DNA of 56,775 bases from an uncultured Pelagibacteraceae bacterium (GTDB lineage: Bacteria > Pseudomonadota > Alphaproteobacteria > Pelagibacterales > Pelagibacteraceae). The translations under genes and the position numbers were made by a program. The stretch covers positions 1 through 56,775 of the forward strand of contig CACNJC010000008.1 of the NCBI GenBank assembly GCA_902620585.1, in the 5' to 3' direction. Positions 26,376 through 35,282 of the stretch are shown piece after piece; the first letter of the stretch is position 1; each line of letters starts with the position of its first letter. The notes under the pieces are model-generated. The model did no database searches. It was given only the letters and a program-made list of their open reading frames with translations, and was not told the origin of the DNA.

Positions 26376-27098
26376 ATGACTTATTGTGTAGGTATAAAAA
26401 CAAATGAAGGGGTGGTTTTAGCATCAGATTCTAGAACTAATGCTGGTCTTGATAACGTCAATATTTACTCAAAAATGTTGACTTATGATGTAGGAGATAG
26501 AACAGTAATTATAGTAACATCTGGAAATTTAGCTACATCTCAAGCAGTTTTTAAAGCCATTGAAAAGGACATAAAAGATAATTTAGCTTTAAATTTAAAC
26601 AAGTGTAAAGATTTTGAGCAAATAGCGTCATACGTTGGAAAACTTACTATAAAACATTCATCTCCGGATGGAGTAAATACAGATAGCTTAGTTTTGGGAG
26701 CCACTTTTATTATTGGAGGTCAAATACGTGGGCAAGATTTAGAATTATATATGGTTTATCCTCAAGGAAATTATATTAGGCCTGCAGACAGCAAACCTTA
26801 TTTAGTTATAGGCGAAGTAAAATATGGAAAACCTATTCTTGATAGAGTTATAACTCCAAATGTTTCAATTGGGGATGCTTCTAGATGTGCCTTAATTTCA
26901 ATGGACTCAACTCTTAAGAGCGACTTAACAGTCGGTCCTCCAATAGATATTGCTGTTTACAAAAAAGATCAGCCAAAGATATCTTATCTTAAATGCCTAA
27001 ACACTAGTGATGAAGATTATTCTAAAGTTTGCAACCAGTGGTCAGAAAAAGTACTACAAGTATTTGATACCTTTCCTAAATTTGATTGGGAAAAATAA
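26376..27098 (+). CDS. Anbu, proteasome-like peptidase
   Basis: A 240-residue Ntn-hydrolase of the Anbu (bacterial proteasome homologue) group. Thr2 follows the initiator Met in MTYCVGIK and would become the N-terminal nucleophile; SDSRTNAGLDN, YSKM with the active-site Lys, and VTSGNLA are the other proteasome-fold landmarks. Anbu forms self-compartmentalised rings in the cytoplasm; a natural substrate is not established. The divergent partner is a circularly permuted ATP-grasp gene, 87 bases away. The usual alpha-E and transglutaminase genes are not in the window. Confidence 0.88.
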   Translation: MTYCVGIKTNEGVVLASDSRTNAGLDNVNIYSKMLTYDVGDRTVIIVTSGNLATSQAVFKAIEKDIKDNLALNLNKCKDFEQIASYVGKLTIKHSSPDGVNTDSLVLGATFIIGGQIRGQDLELYMVYPQGNYIRPADSKPYLVIGEVKYGKPILDRVITPNVSIGDASRCALISMDSTLKSDLTVGPPIDIAVYKKDQPKISYLKCLNTSDEDYSKVCNQWSEKVLQVFDTFPKFDWEK

Positions 27099-27120
27099 TC
27101 CTCGGTCTTAAGCTAATTCT

Positions 27121-28128
27121 TTAAGCAAAAACTTCGCCCCACGTTCCTCTTGTTGAAGCTTTAGAATATTCTGTAGCTCTACCTTCAAAGAAGTTCATGT
27201 GCTCTACACCGTTCAACATAGTGTCTAACCATGTTAAAGGATTTTTCTTAACATCATAAATCGGGTCAAGACCTAATTGTTCAAGTCTTCTATTTCCAAT
27301 AAACCTTATGTACTGCTTAATTTCATCTGCTGTTAAACCTTGTAACGGACCCATTTGAAAAGCTAAATCTATAAATGCATCTTCGTGCGTTACAATTGTT
27401 TTGCAAGCATCAACGATTTCCTTTTTGAGTTTATCATTCCAAATTTGTGGCTCTTCTTTTATAAAGTCTCTAAACAATCTGATCATGGAATTACAATGTA
27501 AAGTTTCGTCTCTCACTGACCAAGTTACAATTTGGCCCATTCCTTTCATTTTATTAAATCTTGGGAAGTTTAATAAGATTGCAAAACTTGCAAACAATTG
27601 TAAACCTTCTGTAAAAGCTGAAAACACTGCCATCGTCATTGCGATATTATGTTTTGATTTAACATCAAAACCTTGCATGTAGTCATATTTGTCTTTCATT
27701 TCTTTATACTGCAAGAAAGCTGAGTATTCTGTTTCTGGCATTCCAATTGTATCTAAAAGATGAGAGTAAGCAGCAATGTGAACTGTTTCCATAGCCGCAA
27801 AAGCAGTCATCATCATTAAAACTTCAGTTGGTTTAAAAACAGTTGTATAATGTCTTAAATAACAATTGTTAACTTCAACATCGGCTTGAGTAAAGAATCT
27901 GAAGATGTGTGTTAAAAGATTTTTTTCTTCTTTGGTTAAATTTTTTTGCCAGTCTCTTACGTCATCTCCAAGAGGTACTTCTTCTGGTAACCAATGAATT
28001 CTTTGTTGTGTTAACCAAGCGTCGTAACACCAGGGGTATCTAAACGGTTTATAAACAGGGTTTTCTACTAATAAACCCATTTTTTTTGGTTGAATTATTC
28101 CTGGCTTAACTTTTTCTGTTACTGACAT
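27121..28128 (-). CDS. nrdB: Class I ribonucleotide reductase, beta subunit
   Basis: A 335-residue radical subunit. The diiron ligands are visible as DVEVNN, METVH, TEGLQLF and RDETLHC. The radical Tyr is kept four residues after the first His (ETVHIAAYSHL), as in E. coli Tyr122, so a tyrosyl-radical enzyme is likely. I start at the ATG at 28128, which has a GAGGAG ribosome site inside the end of nrdA; the 10-base overlap implies coupled translation. Confidence 0.94.
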   Translation of the reverse strand: MSVTEKVKPGIIQPKKMGLLVENPVYKPFRYPWCYDAWLTQQRIHWLPEEVPLGDDVRDWQKNLTKEEKNLLTHIFRFFTQADVEVNNCYLRHYTTVFKPTEVLMMMTAFAAMETVHIAAYSHLLDTIGMPETEYSAFLQYKEMKDKYDYMQGFDVKSKHNIAMTMAVFSAFTEGLQLFASFAILLNFPRFNKMKGMGQIVTWSVRDETLHCNSMIRLFRDFIKEEPQIWNDKLKKEIVDACKTIVTHEDAFIDLAFQMGPLQGLTADEIKQYIRFIGNRRLEQLGLDPIYDVKKNPLTWLDTMLNGVEHMNFFEGRATEYSKASTRGTWGEVFA

Positions 28129-30068
28129 GATAAACACTCCTCATAGTTATTGTCTTTATTATTTGATTCATTCGATTTCGAATAAACATTTTTCGTCACA
28201 TCTGTTGATGATCCTGCCTCTACATTTTCAGCTCTTTGAATAGATTTAGATCTACAATAATAAAGGCTTTTAAGTCCCTTTTTCCAAGCTTGAAAATGAA
28301 TATCGTGAAGTTCCTTTTTATGAATATCTGCTGGCACAAACACATTGATTGATTGTGCTTGAGAAATATGAGGAGTTCTATCTGCCCCTAATTCAACAAT
28401 CCATCTTTGATCAATTTCAAAGGCGGTCTTGAAAGTATCTTTTTCTTCAGATGTTAGAAAATCTAAATGAGAAACTGATCCTTGATTAGTTGTTATAGAT
28501 GACCATACTGCATCTGTGTCTTTATCATATTTTTGAAGTATTTTTTTTAAGTACTTATTTCTTACATTAAAAGATCCTGATAAAGTTTTATGAGTGTAGC
28601 TGTTAGCTGCGATTGGTTCAATTCCTGGAGACGAACCTCCACAAATAATTGAAATTGATGCGGTTGGAGCTATCGCTGTTTTGTTTGAAAATCTCTCCTT
28701 TATTCCATATTCTTCTGCGTCTGGACATGCTCCCCTCTCTTCAGCAAGATTTTTTGAAGCTAGATCAACTTTCTCCTGAATGTTTTTAAAGATCTTTTTG
28801 TTCCATACTTTGCTCATTACAGAACCAAAAGGAATATTTTTTTGCTGAAAATAAGAATGCAGACCCATTACTCCAAGTCCTACACTTCTCTCTCTCATCG
28901 CTGAATACTTAGCATGAGCAAATTCATCAGGTGCTCTATTAATAAAGTCTGTCATTACATTATCTAAAAATCTCATAACATCTTCGACAAACTGAGCATT
29001 ATCCTTCCATTGATCATATGTATCTATATTTAAAGATGAGAGACAACAAACTGCTGTTCTTTGTTTTCCATCATTATCTAATCCCGTAGGTAAAGTAATT
29101 TCGCTACATAAGTTTGATGTTTTAACTTTTAAACCTGCTAATTTATGATGCTGAGGTATTTGTCTGTTAACAGTATCTATATAAACGATATATGGTTCTC
29201 CAGTTTCTATTCTTGCTGTTAGAAGTCTTATCCATAAATTTCTAGCTGGAATCGTGGATTGAACAGAACCATCATAGGGACTTCTAAGTGCCCACTGTCC
29301 GTCTGTTTCAACAGCTCTCATAAAGTCATCTGTTACCAAAACTCCATGGTGTAAATTTAAAGATCTTCTGTTAACATCGCCTCCTGTTGGCCTTCTCATT
29401 TCGATAAATTCTTCTATTTCAGGATGATCTATTTGTAGATAACATGCAGCAGATCCTCTCCTTAAAGATCCCTGGCTGATCGCTAAAGTTAAAGAGTCCA
29501 TGACTTTAATGAAGGGAATAATTCCAGATGTTTTTCCAACTTTTCCAATTTTTTCACCGATTGATCTAAGGTTTCCCCAATAACTTCCTATTCCACCGCC
29601 TCTCGCTGCTAACCAAACGTTTTCCTCCCATAAATCTGTAATACCTTCAAGACTATCGTTAGCCTCATTTAAGAAACAAGAAATAGGCAAACCTCTTTCA
29701 GTTCCTCCATTAGATAAAACAGGGGTAGCTGGCATAAACCATAAATTGCTTATGTAATTATAAATTCTTTGAGCATGTAAATTATCGTCTGCATATACGC
29801 TTGCTACTCTAGCAAATAAATCTTGAAAACTTTCGTTTTGACCAAGGTATCTGTCTTTAAGTGTAGCTTTTCCAAAATCTGTTAAATTCGCGTCTCTAGA
29901 TCTGTCAATTTTTATAGTTATACCTTTTTCGTTTTGAAAAAGTTCAGTTTCTCCAGATAAGGAGAATAAATCTGGTTTTTTAGGACCATTATTCTTTAAT
30001 CCATTTTGGTTTTTTTGGCTTATACTGCCGACAGCTTTCTCTATTGCCAATGATACGTTTTTATTCAT
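28119..30068 (-). CDS. nrdA: Class I ribonucleotide reductase, alpha subunit, without ATP-cone
   Basis: A 649-residue catalytic subunit that reduces ribonucleoside diphosphates. The catalytic triad is Asn319, Cys321 and Glu323 (SNLCSEI); redox cysteines are Cys131 and a Cys at 341-342; the C-terminal shuttle pair is Cys645 and Cys648 (ECLSC). Compared with E. coli NrdA (761 residues) the N-terminal ATP-cone is missing: only about 55 poorly conserved residues precede the ten-stranded barrel region, so overall dATP inhibition should be lost. The ATG has an AGGGA site 5 bases upstream. The 185-base gap before it carries inverted repeats suggestive of NrdR control. Confidence 0.93.
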   Translation of the reverse strand: MNKNVSLAIEKAVGSISQKNQNGLKNNGPKKPDLFSLSGETELFQNEKGITIKIDRSRDANLTDFGKATLKDRYLGQNESFQDLFARVASVYADDNLHAQRIYNYISNLWFMPATPVLSNGGTERGLPISCFLNEANDSLEGITDLWEENVWLAARGGGIGSYWGNLRSIGEKIGKVGKTSGIIPFIKVMDSLTLAISQGSLRRGSAACYLQIDHPEIEEFIEMRRPTGGDVNRRSLNLHHGVLVTDDFMRAVETDGQWALRSPYDGSVQSTIPARNLWIRLLTARIETGEPYIVYIDTVNRQIPQHHKLAGLKVKTSNLCSEITLPTGLDNDGKQRTAVCCLSSLNIDTYDQWKDNAQFVEDVMRFLDNVMTDFINRAPDEFAHAKYSAMRERSVGLGVMGLHSYFQQKNIPFGSVMSKVWNKKIFKNIQEKVDLASKNLAEERGACPDAEEYGIKERFSNKTAIAPTASISIICGGSSPGIEPIAANSYTHKTLSGSFNVRNKYLKKILQKYDKDTDAVWSSITTNQGSVSHLDFLTSEEKDTFKTAFEIDQRWIVELGADRTPHISQAQSINVFVPADIHKKELHDIHFQAWKKGLKSLYYCRSKSIQRAENVEAGSSTDVTKNVYSKSNESNNKDNNYEECLSCQ

Positions 30069-30100
30069 ATTTTCCCTATTTTAGTCGATTTGTTAACAAA

Positions 30101-30146
30101 ACAACTACATGTTGTGTTATATTTAAGTTAATATACTATATAACAC
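30101..30146 (-). promoter_or_regulatory. Inverted repeats upstream of nrdA, possible NrdR sites
   Basis: Two nested palindromic elements: ACAAC-5 bases-GTTGT (30101-30115) and GTGTTATAT (30114-30122) matched by ATATAACAC (30138-30146). ACTATATAA and the ACA/TGT flanks recall NrdR boxes, and the position 33-78 bases before the nrdA ATG is right. The match to the 16-base NrdR consensus is only partial. The rest of the 185-base gap (30069-30253) shows nothing recognisable beyond promoter-like AT-rich stretches. Confidence 0.4.
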
Positions 30147-30253
30147 TGAAATCAATAGAACATTATAAGAACATTTGATTAAATTTGCAAGTGGAAAGTT
30201 TTGTTAATAAACATTTTATAACAAAATACCATATTCTTTAGTATTTATAGTTA

Positions 30254-31696
30254 ATGAAAATCAATCCAAACGGTTTTAGAGAGTATGATGCAAGATGGCT
30301 TTACGAAAAAGACATCGATTTAGAGGGAATCACAGAATTAGGTAAAGGTTTAGGTTCTCAGGTCATTAAGCACACAAAAAAAATTAATCCAAGAGTTATA
30401 GTTGGCCACGATTATAGATCTTACAGCGAGGATATAAAAAACTCTTTTATAAGAGGTTTAATCTCAACAGGATGTAATGTTGAAGATATTGGTTTATCAT
30501 TATCCCCTACTGTTTACTTTGCTCAATTCAATTTAAATTCAGATGCTATCGCTATGGTTACGGCTAGTCATAATGAAAATGGTTGGACAGGGGTAAAGAT
30601 GGGTATCAAAAAAGGTTTAACACACGCACCTGAAGAAATGAGTGAATTAAAGGAAATCACTTTAAATAAAAAGTTTATTGAGGGAAAAGGTTCGATTAAA
30701 AAAATAGAAAATTTTAAAAATATCTACTCAAATGATTTAATAGAAAAAAATAAGATTACTAAAAAGATTAAAGCAGTTGTTGCGTGCGGAAATGGAACTG
30801 CTGGTGTATTTGCTCCTGAGATATTAAGAGGTATTGGCTGTGAGGTAATTGAACTTGATTGTAGACTAGATTGGTCTTTCCCAAAATATAATCCAAATCC
30901 AGAAGATCTTAAGATGCTTCATGCTATAGGAAAAGCTGTAAAAGAAAATAACGCAGATATTGGTTTTGGTTTTGATGGAGATGGAGATAGATGCGGTGTA
31001 ATTGATGAAAAGGGTGATGAAATATATTCAGACAAAATTGGATTATTGATAGCAAGAAATTTGGCATCAAAGCATCAAAATTCAAAATTTATTGTTGATG
31101 TAAAATCAACTGGGCTTTACTCAAAAGATGATGTTTTGTTAAAAAATAAATGTAAAACTGTTTATTGGAAGACTGGACACTCACATATAAAAAGAAAAGT
31201 AAATTTAGAAAAAGCCTTAGCAGGATTTGAAAAAAGTGGTCATTTCTTTTTCAACCAGCCTTTAGGATATGGATATGATGACGGAATAAATTCAGCAATT
31301 CAAGTTTGTCATTTATTAGCTAATCGAAATAAAAAGATGAGTGAAATAGTCAAAGAATTACCTAAAACATATCAATCTCCAACTATGGCACCATATTGTA
31401 AAGATGAAGAAAAGTACAAAGTAGTTGAAGAAATGGTTAATAAAATTGAAAAATTAAAAAAACAAAATACAAAAGTTGATAATCAATCAATCATAGAAAT
31501 TTTGACTGTTAATGGTGTGAGATTTGCTTTAGCAGATGGATCTTGGGGTTTAATTAGAGCTTCTTCAAATAAACCTTCTCTTGTAGTAGTAACTGAAAGT
31601 CCGTCTTCCAATGAAAGAAAAAAAGCGATTTTTGATTTTATAGATAACTTATTGCAAGAAACTGGAAAAATTGGAGAATACGACCAAAAAATTTAA
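30254..31696 (+). CDS. Phosphomannomutase/phosphoglucomutase
   Basis: A 480-residue alpha-D-phosphohexomutase. The phosphoserine loop is TASHNENGW (Ser105), the metal loop is FGFDGDGDRCG near residue 240, the sugar loop is GFEKSGHFFF and the C-terminal phosphate-binding loop is RASSNKPSL. It interconverts hexose 1- and 6-phosphates, feeding nucleotide-sugar synthesis for the surface-sugar genes further along and possibly the glucosylglycerate genes. The EKSGH sugar loop suits mannose and glucose substrates. It ends with a 4-base overlap on the convergent TauE gene. Confidence 0.88.
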   Translation: MKINPNGFREYDARWLYEKDIDLEGITELGKGLGSQVIKHTKKINPRVIVGHDYRSYSEDIKNSFIRGLISTGCNVEDIGLSLSPTVYFAQFNLNSDAIAMVTASHNENGWTGVKMGIKKGLTHAPEEMSELKEITLNKKFIEGKGSIKKIENFKNIYSNDLIEKNKITKKIKAVVACGNGTAGVFAPEILRGIGCEVIELDCRLDWSFPKYNPNPEDLKMLHAIGKAVKENNADIGFGFDGDGDRCGVIDEKGDEIYSDKIGLLIARNLASKHQNSKFIVDVKSTGLYSKDDVLLKNKCKTVYWKTGHSHIKRKVNLEKALAGFEKSGHFFFNQPLGYGYDDGINSAIQVCHLLANRNKKMSEIVKELPKTYQSPTMAPYCKDEEKYKVVEEMVNKIEKLKKQNTKVDNQSIIEILTVNGVRFALADGSWGLIRASSNKPSLVVVTESPSSNERKKAIFDFIDNLLQETGKIGEYDQKI

Positions 31697-32523
31697 AGAT
31701 TAAAATATTCATATAAAAATTTTGTTCCAATAACGATCAAAAATAATCCAAAATATTTAGTCATCTTTTTTTTGTTAATTCTATGACTGGCTTTGGCGCC
31801 TAGTCTTGCCATAAATGCTGTTATTGGGAAAAAAATTAAAAAAGCTGGTATATTCAAAAATCCGATACTTAGTGGTAAATTAGCGTTCAAATAATTGCCT
31901 GAAAAAAGAAAACCTATTGTTCCAAATAAAGCTATTATAAATCCTATTGCGGCAGCACTTCCTATAGCTTTATTTATAGGGTAACCAAAAAACTTCAAAA
32001 TTGGTACATTCATAACTGCTCCGCCTATGCCCATCGGTGCTGAAACAAATCCAGTAATTATTCCAGAAATAATTTTGGCAGGTAAACCCATTTTTATTGA
32101 TAGATCTGACTCTTTTTCTTTTAAAAATAATAAGTAGAAAGCAAGAATAAAAACAACTATTGTAAAAAATAATATTAAAGGTTTAGTTTTTAAGCCAGCA
32201 GCTAAAATAGTACCAAGTATAACTCCTACAATAACAAATACCCCATAACCTTTCACAACATTAAAATCGACTGCTTTATGCTGATGATGTGTTAAAACTG
32301 AAACGATAGACGTTGGGATTATTATTCCAAATGAAGTTCCTACTGCTAAATGCATTAAATATGCTTGTTCTATGCCCGCTGCACCAAAAATATAAAATAA
32401 AATTGGAACTGTAATTAAACCACCACCAATACCAAATAAACCTGCCGCAAATCCCGCTGGAATTGCTGTTATGATCATTATTAAAATTAAATAAAGTGTT
32501 TCAGGTTGAAAAAGAATATCCAA
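31693..32523 (-). CDS. TauE/SafE-family membrane permease
   Basis: A 276-residue integral membrane protein with about eight helices in two repeated halves, each with a glycine-rich start: GLFGIGGGLITVP near residue 30 and APMGIGGAVMNVP near residue 160. This is the TauE/SafE (sulfite exporter) family, which carries sulfur-containing or other organic anions; the substrate is not readable. The frame starts with TTG at 32523, 2 bases after the dusA stop, implying translational coupling; no ATG lies before the first helix. Confidence 0.82.
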   Translation of the reverse strand: MDILFQPETLYLILIMIITAIPAGFAAGLFGIGGGLITVPILFYIFGAAGIEQAYLMHLAVGTSFGIIIPTSIVSVLTHHQHKAVDFNVVKGYGVFVIVGVILGTILAAGLKTKPLILFFTIVVFILAFYLLFLKEKESDLSIKMGLPAKIISGIITGFVSAPMGIGGAVMNVPILKFFGYPINKAIGSAAAIGFIIALFGTIGFLFSGNYLNANLPLSIGFLNIPAFLIFFPITAFMARLGAKASHRINKKKMTKYFGLFLIVIGTKFLYEYFNL

Positions 32524-32525
32524 AA

Positions 32526-33509
32526 TTATCTTTCTAAAGATACAGGATTAGTTTTTCTGACCTGGTCCATTATATGATTTACTTTTTGGAGGTCTGCATC
32601 TCTGATACACATGTTTTTAGAAAGGTATTGTTTCCATATTTTAGATCCATTCTGTCCATGAAATAATCCAACTGTATGCCTCATGATATGATTTAATTGA
32701 ATGCCTTTAGCTGTTTCTTCTTGAATATAAGGAATTAATTTTTCCATAACTTCTCTTCTCGAAGGAACATTGCTATTATTAAAAATATCTCTTTCAATAT
32801 CAGCTAGAAAATAAGGTGAATGATAAATAGCTCTTCCTATCATCGTGCCATCTACTTTTAATAAATGATTTTTTATATCTTCTGTTGATTTAATTCCTCC
32901 GTTGATGATGATTTCATCGTTTTTAAAATATTTTTTTAGTTCATAGACAAATTCGTATTTCAAAGGTGGAATATTTAGATTCTCTTTAGGGCTTAATTTT
33001 TTAAGTAAGGCTTTTCTAGCATGAATAATAAATTTTTTAGATCCTGCATCTTTTGTTGTTTGAATAAAAGATTTCAAGAACTTAAAGTTTTCAACTTCAT
33101 TATAACCAATTCTTGTTTTAATTGTTACTGGTAACTTTGTGGCTTTAGACATTGCTTCGATACATTTTGCTACAAGCTCAGGTTCTTGCATCAAACACGC
33201 GCCAAATTTATTTTTTTGAACTTTTTTACTAGGACAACCAAGATTTAAGTTTATTTCTTTATAACCGTAATCTTCTGAAATTCTACAAGCTTCTGCAAGC
33301 TCATTTGGGTTCGAGCCCCCTATTTGCAGTATTACGGGATTAGGAATTTTTTTAAACGACAATAATTTATCTCGATCGCCTCTGATGATAGCATTGGCAA
33401 CGATCATTTCAGAGTATAAATGTATATTTTTACTTATAAGACTTAAAAAATATATTTCATGTTTGTCAGTGCAGTCCATCATTGGTGCAACTGAAACAGT
33501 TTTCTTCAT
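32526..33509 (-). CDS. dusA: tRNA-dihydrouridine synthase, DusA type
   Basis: A 327-residue FMN-dependent TIM-barrel enzyme. VAPMMDCTDKH opens the barrel; the catalytic Cys lies in KNKFGACLM after NLNLGCPS; IHARKALLKKLSPKEN and INGGI are FMN and substrate contacts, and the KGIQLNHIMRHTVGLFHGQNG region is the helical tRNA-binding domain typical of DusA. It should reduce uridines in the D-loop (positions 20/20a). It follows rpoZ by 3 bases. Confidence 0.92.
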   Translation of the reverse strand: MKKTVSVAPMMDCTDKHEIYFLSLISKNIHLYSEMIVANAIIRGDRDKLLSFKKIPNPVILQIGGSNPNELAEACRISEDYGYKEINLNLGCPSKKVQKNKFGACLMQEPELVAKCIEAMSKATKLPVTIKTRIGYNEVENFKFLKSFIQTTKDAGSKKFIIHARKALLKKLSPKENLNIPPLKYEFVYELKKYFKNDEIIINGGIKSTEDIKNHLLKVDGTMIGRAIYHSPYFLADIERDIFNNSNVPSRREVMEKLIPYIQEETAKGIQLNHIMRHTVGLFHGQNGSKIWKQYLSKNMCIRDADLQKVNHIMDQVRKTNPVSLER

Positions 33510-33512
33510 AAT

Positions 33513-34022
33513 TTACTCTGATTTATTTTCTTCTTCTGCAGGGGCTTCTTCACTCAATTCAAGTGGAGCTTCCTCGGTATCTAGATTTTCTTCTTTGATC
33601 TCAGGCTGGTCTGCTTTTAACTCTGATAAAGCTTCTTTTGCTAAGTTACTTGAGTCTGGTTTTTTAACTTCTGGAATTCTTCTAGTTCTCTTAGAGGGTA
33701 AAATTGCTACACCACTTTTTGAAATTTGACCTTTGTATAAACTTTCAAAGTCATCATTTGTTTCTTCTTCTATATCTTCTTGTTGTTCGTCTTCGTCTGG
33801 TTCTTTACGAAGTCTTTTAACTGCATTTTTTTCCAACTCATCAACTGATATCTTACCATCGCCTATTTCTCGTAATGAGATAATTGTTCTTTTGTCGTTA
33901 TCTTCCTCTACTAACGCTGGTGCGCCTGAGTTAAGTTGAACAGTTCTCTCTTTTGCTAATAAAACTAAATCGTATTGATTATCGATTTTTTCCAAACAAT
34001 CTTCCACAGTAATTCTAGCCAT
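33513..34022 (-). CDS. rpoZ: RNA polymerase omega subunit with long acidic C-terminal extension
   Basis: 169 residues. The first ~60 are a standard omega subunit: MARITVEDCLEKIDNQYDLV and LAKERTVQLNSG, followed by NDKRTIISLREI. The remaining ~100 residues are a low-complexity tail dominated by Glu and Asp, with Pro and Ala (for example DEDEQQEDIEEETNDD), more than doubling the usual omega length. The core helps assemble RNA polymerase; a role for the tail is unknown. It heads the rpoZ-dusA-tauE run. Confidence 0.9.
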   Translation of the reverse strand: MARITVEDCLEKIDNQYDLVLLAKERTVQLNSGAPALVEEDNDKRTIISLREIGDGKISVDELEKNAVKRLRKEPDEDEQQEDIEEETNDDFESLYKGQISKSGVAILPSKRTRRIPEVKKPDSSNLAKEALSELKADQPEIKEENLDTEEAPLELSEEAPAEEENKSE

Positions 34023-34062
34023 GATGGAGAGTATATATTCAAATAATTCTAATAAATCAATG

Positions 34063-35280
34063 TTAATTTCTTAACTTAGTCGGTTCTAAATTTTTTCTTA
34101 TTATCAACAAAAGAGCTAGAGAAACGACTATATAAATCACTGCAATTAATGAGATATTCTCGATTGAGAATCCTTTGTCTATCAGCATTCCAAAAATGGC
34201 AGTACCAAACGCAGTTGAAAAAACCATAAAAGCTGTTGTTAAAGCTTTGATAGATCCAATGAACTTTACACCATAAATTTCAGCCCAAGTAGAGGAGCCC
34301 AACACATTGGCTAATCCGTTAGATACACCCACTAACCCTAAAAAAATAAATGCAGAAATTTCATTATCATAATAAAACAAAACAAACATAGCTAAAAGTA
34401 AAGGAAAATTCATAAGAGGGATTAATTTTCTGCTTGTAAATTTGTCAACTAAATAACCGGAAAAAAATAATGTTATTATTGTAGCCACGGAATACACCAT
34501 GAAAGCTTTTGGAATTATGTAAATGTCCCACATTTTAGAGTCAGAGATGAAAGATTGATAAACAAATATACCCGTCGCAATCCATGGCATAGCTAACATG
34601 TTAAGTGAGATAACATAAAATCTATAATCTTTAATTACTTCTCTTCTCCTCCAACTCTTAATCTTAAAATTCTTCTTATTAGAATTTAATTTCTTTTCCC
34701 TAGATTCTAATTTTATTGATTTAATTGTGTTTAATACTAAAAATGGTAAAAAAATAATTATCAGAATTGCAATTCCTTGCCATACAGTCCGCCAAGAGTA
34801 AATGATAAATAGATAAGTTATCAAGACTGGTAAAATAAACTCAGCAGCAGATAATCCAAACCAAACTGTGCTTAGAGCTTTTCCTCTTGATCTATCAAAA
34901 AATCTTGAAATTGTTGTTGTTGATGCATGACTCATAAGACCTTGGCCTGAAAACCGCATTAAAAAGATACCAGCTGCAAGAAAATAGATGCTATTAATGA
35001 AAGAAAAAAATAAAGCTGAAAAAAATAATAATATTATAACAAAAAAAGAATAATAAATTATCTGATATTCATCTATCTTCTTCCCCACCCAAATTAGTAG
35101 AAGACTGGAAAAAATTGTTGCTAAAGCATAAATATTTCCAAATTGTCCGTGAGTAATACCTAATTCATTTCTTATCGGTGCGTTAAACAATCCCAAAAAA
35201 AAGCTCTGTCCAAAACTAGAAAAAAATGTAAATATAAATCCAAATATAATTACTTTTTTATTTAACGAAAGGTTAATCAT
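34063..35280 (-). CDS. Major facilitator superfamily transporter
   Basis: A 405-residue membrane protein with about twelve helices and MFS landmarks: an early GQSFFLGLFNAPIRNELG loop, WVGKKIDEY after helix 2 and YLVDKFTSRKL in the second half. It resembles the monocarboxylate/oxalate-formate-like MFS group, but the substrate cannot be assigned. Its ATG is only 2 bases from the ATG of the divergent dehydrogenase, so the two genes share an unusually tight start region. Confidence 0.82.
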   Translation of the reverse strand: MINLSLNKKVIIFGFIFTFFSSFGQSFFLGLFNAPIRNELGITHGQFGNIYALATIFSSLLLIWVGKKIDEYQIIYYSFFVIILLFFSALFFSFINSIYFLAAGIFLMRFSGQGLMSHASTTTISRFFDRSRGKALSTVWFGLSAAEFILPVLITYLFIIYSWRTVWQGIAILIIIFLPFLVLNTIKSIKLESREKKLNSNKKNFKIKSWRRREVIKDYRFYVISLNMLAMPWIATGIFVYQSFISDSKMWDIYIIPKAFMVYSVATIITLFFSGYLVDKFTSRKLIPLMNFPLLLAMFVLFYYDNEISAFIFLGLVGVSNGLANVLGSSTWAEIYGVKFIGSIKALTTAFMVFSTAFGTAIFGMLIDKGFSIENISLIAVIYIVVSLALLLIIRKNLEPTKLRN

Positions 35281-35282
35281 TA

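Noticed and set aside
33305-33325. tRNA T-arm-like string (GGGTTCGAGCCCC)
   Set aside because: It lies inside dusA in the coding sense for GGSNPNE, and no acceptor, D or anticodon stem surrounds it.
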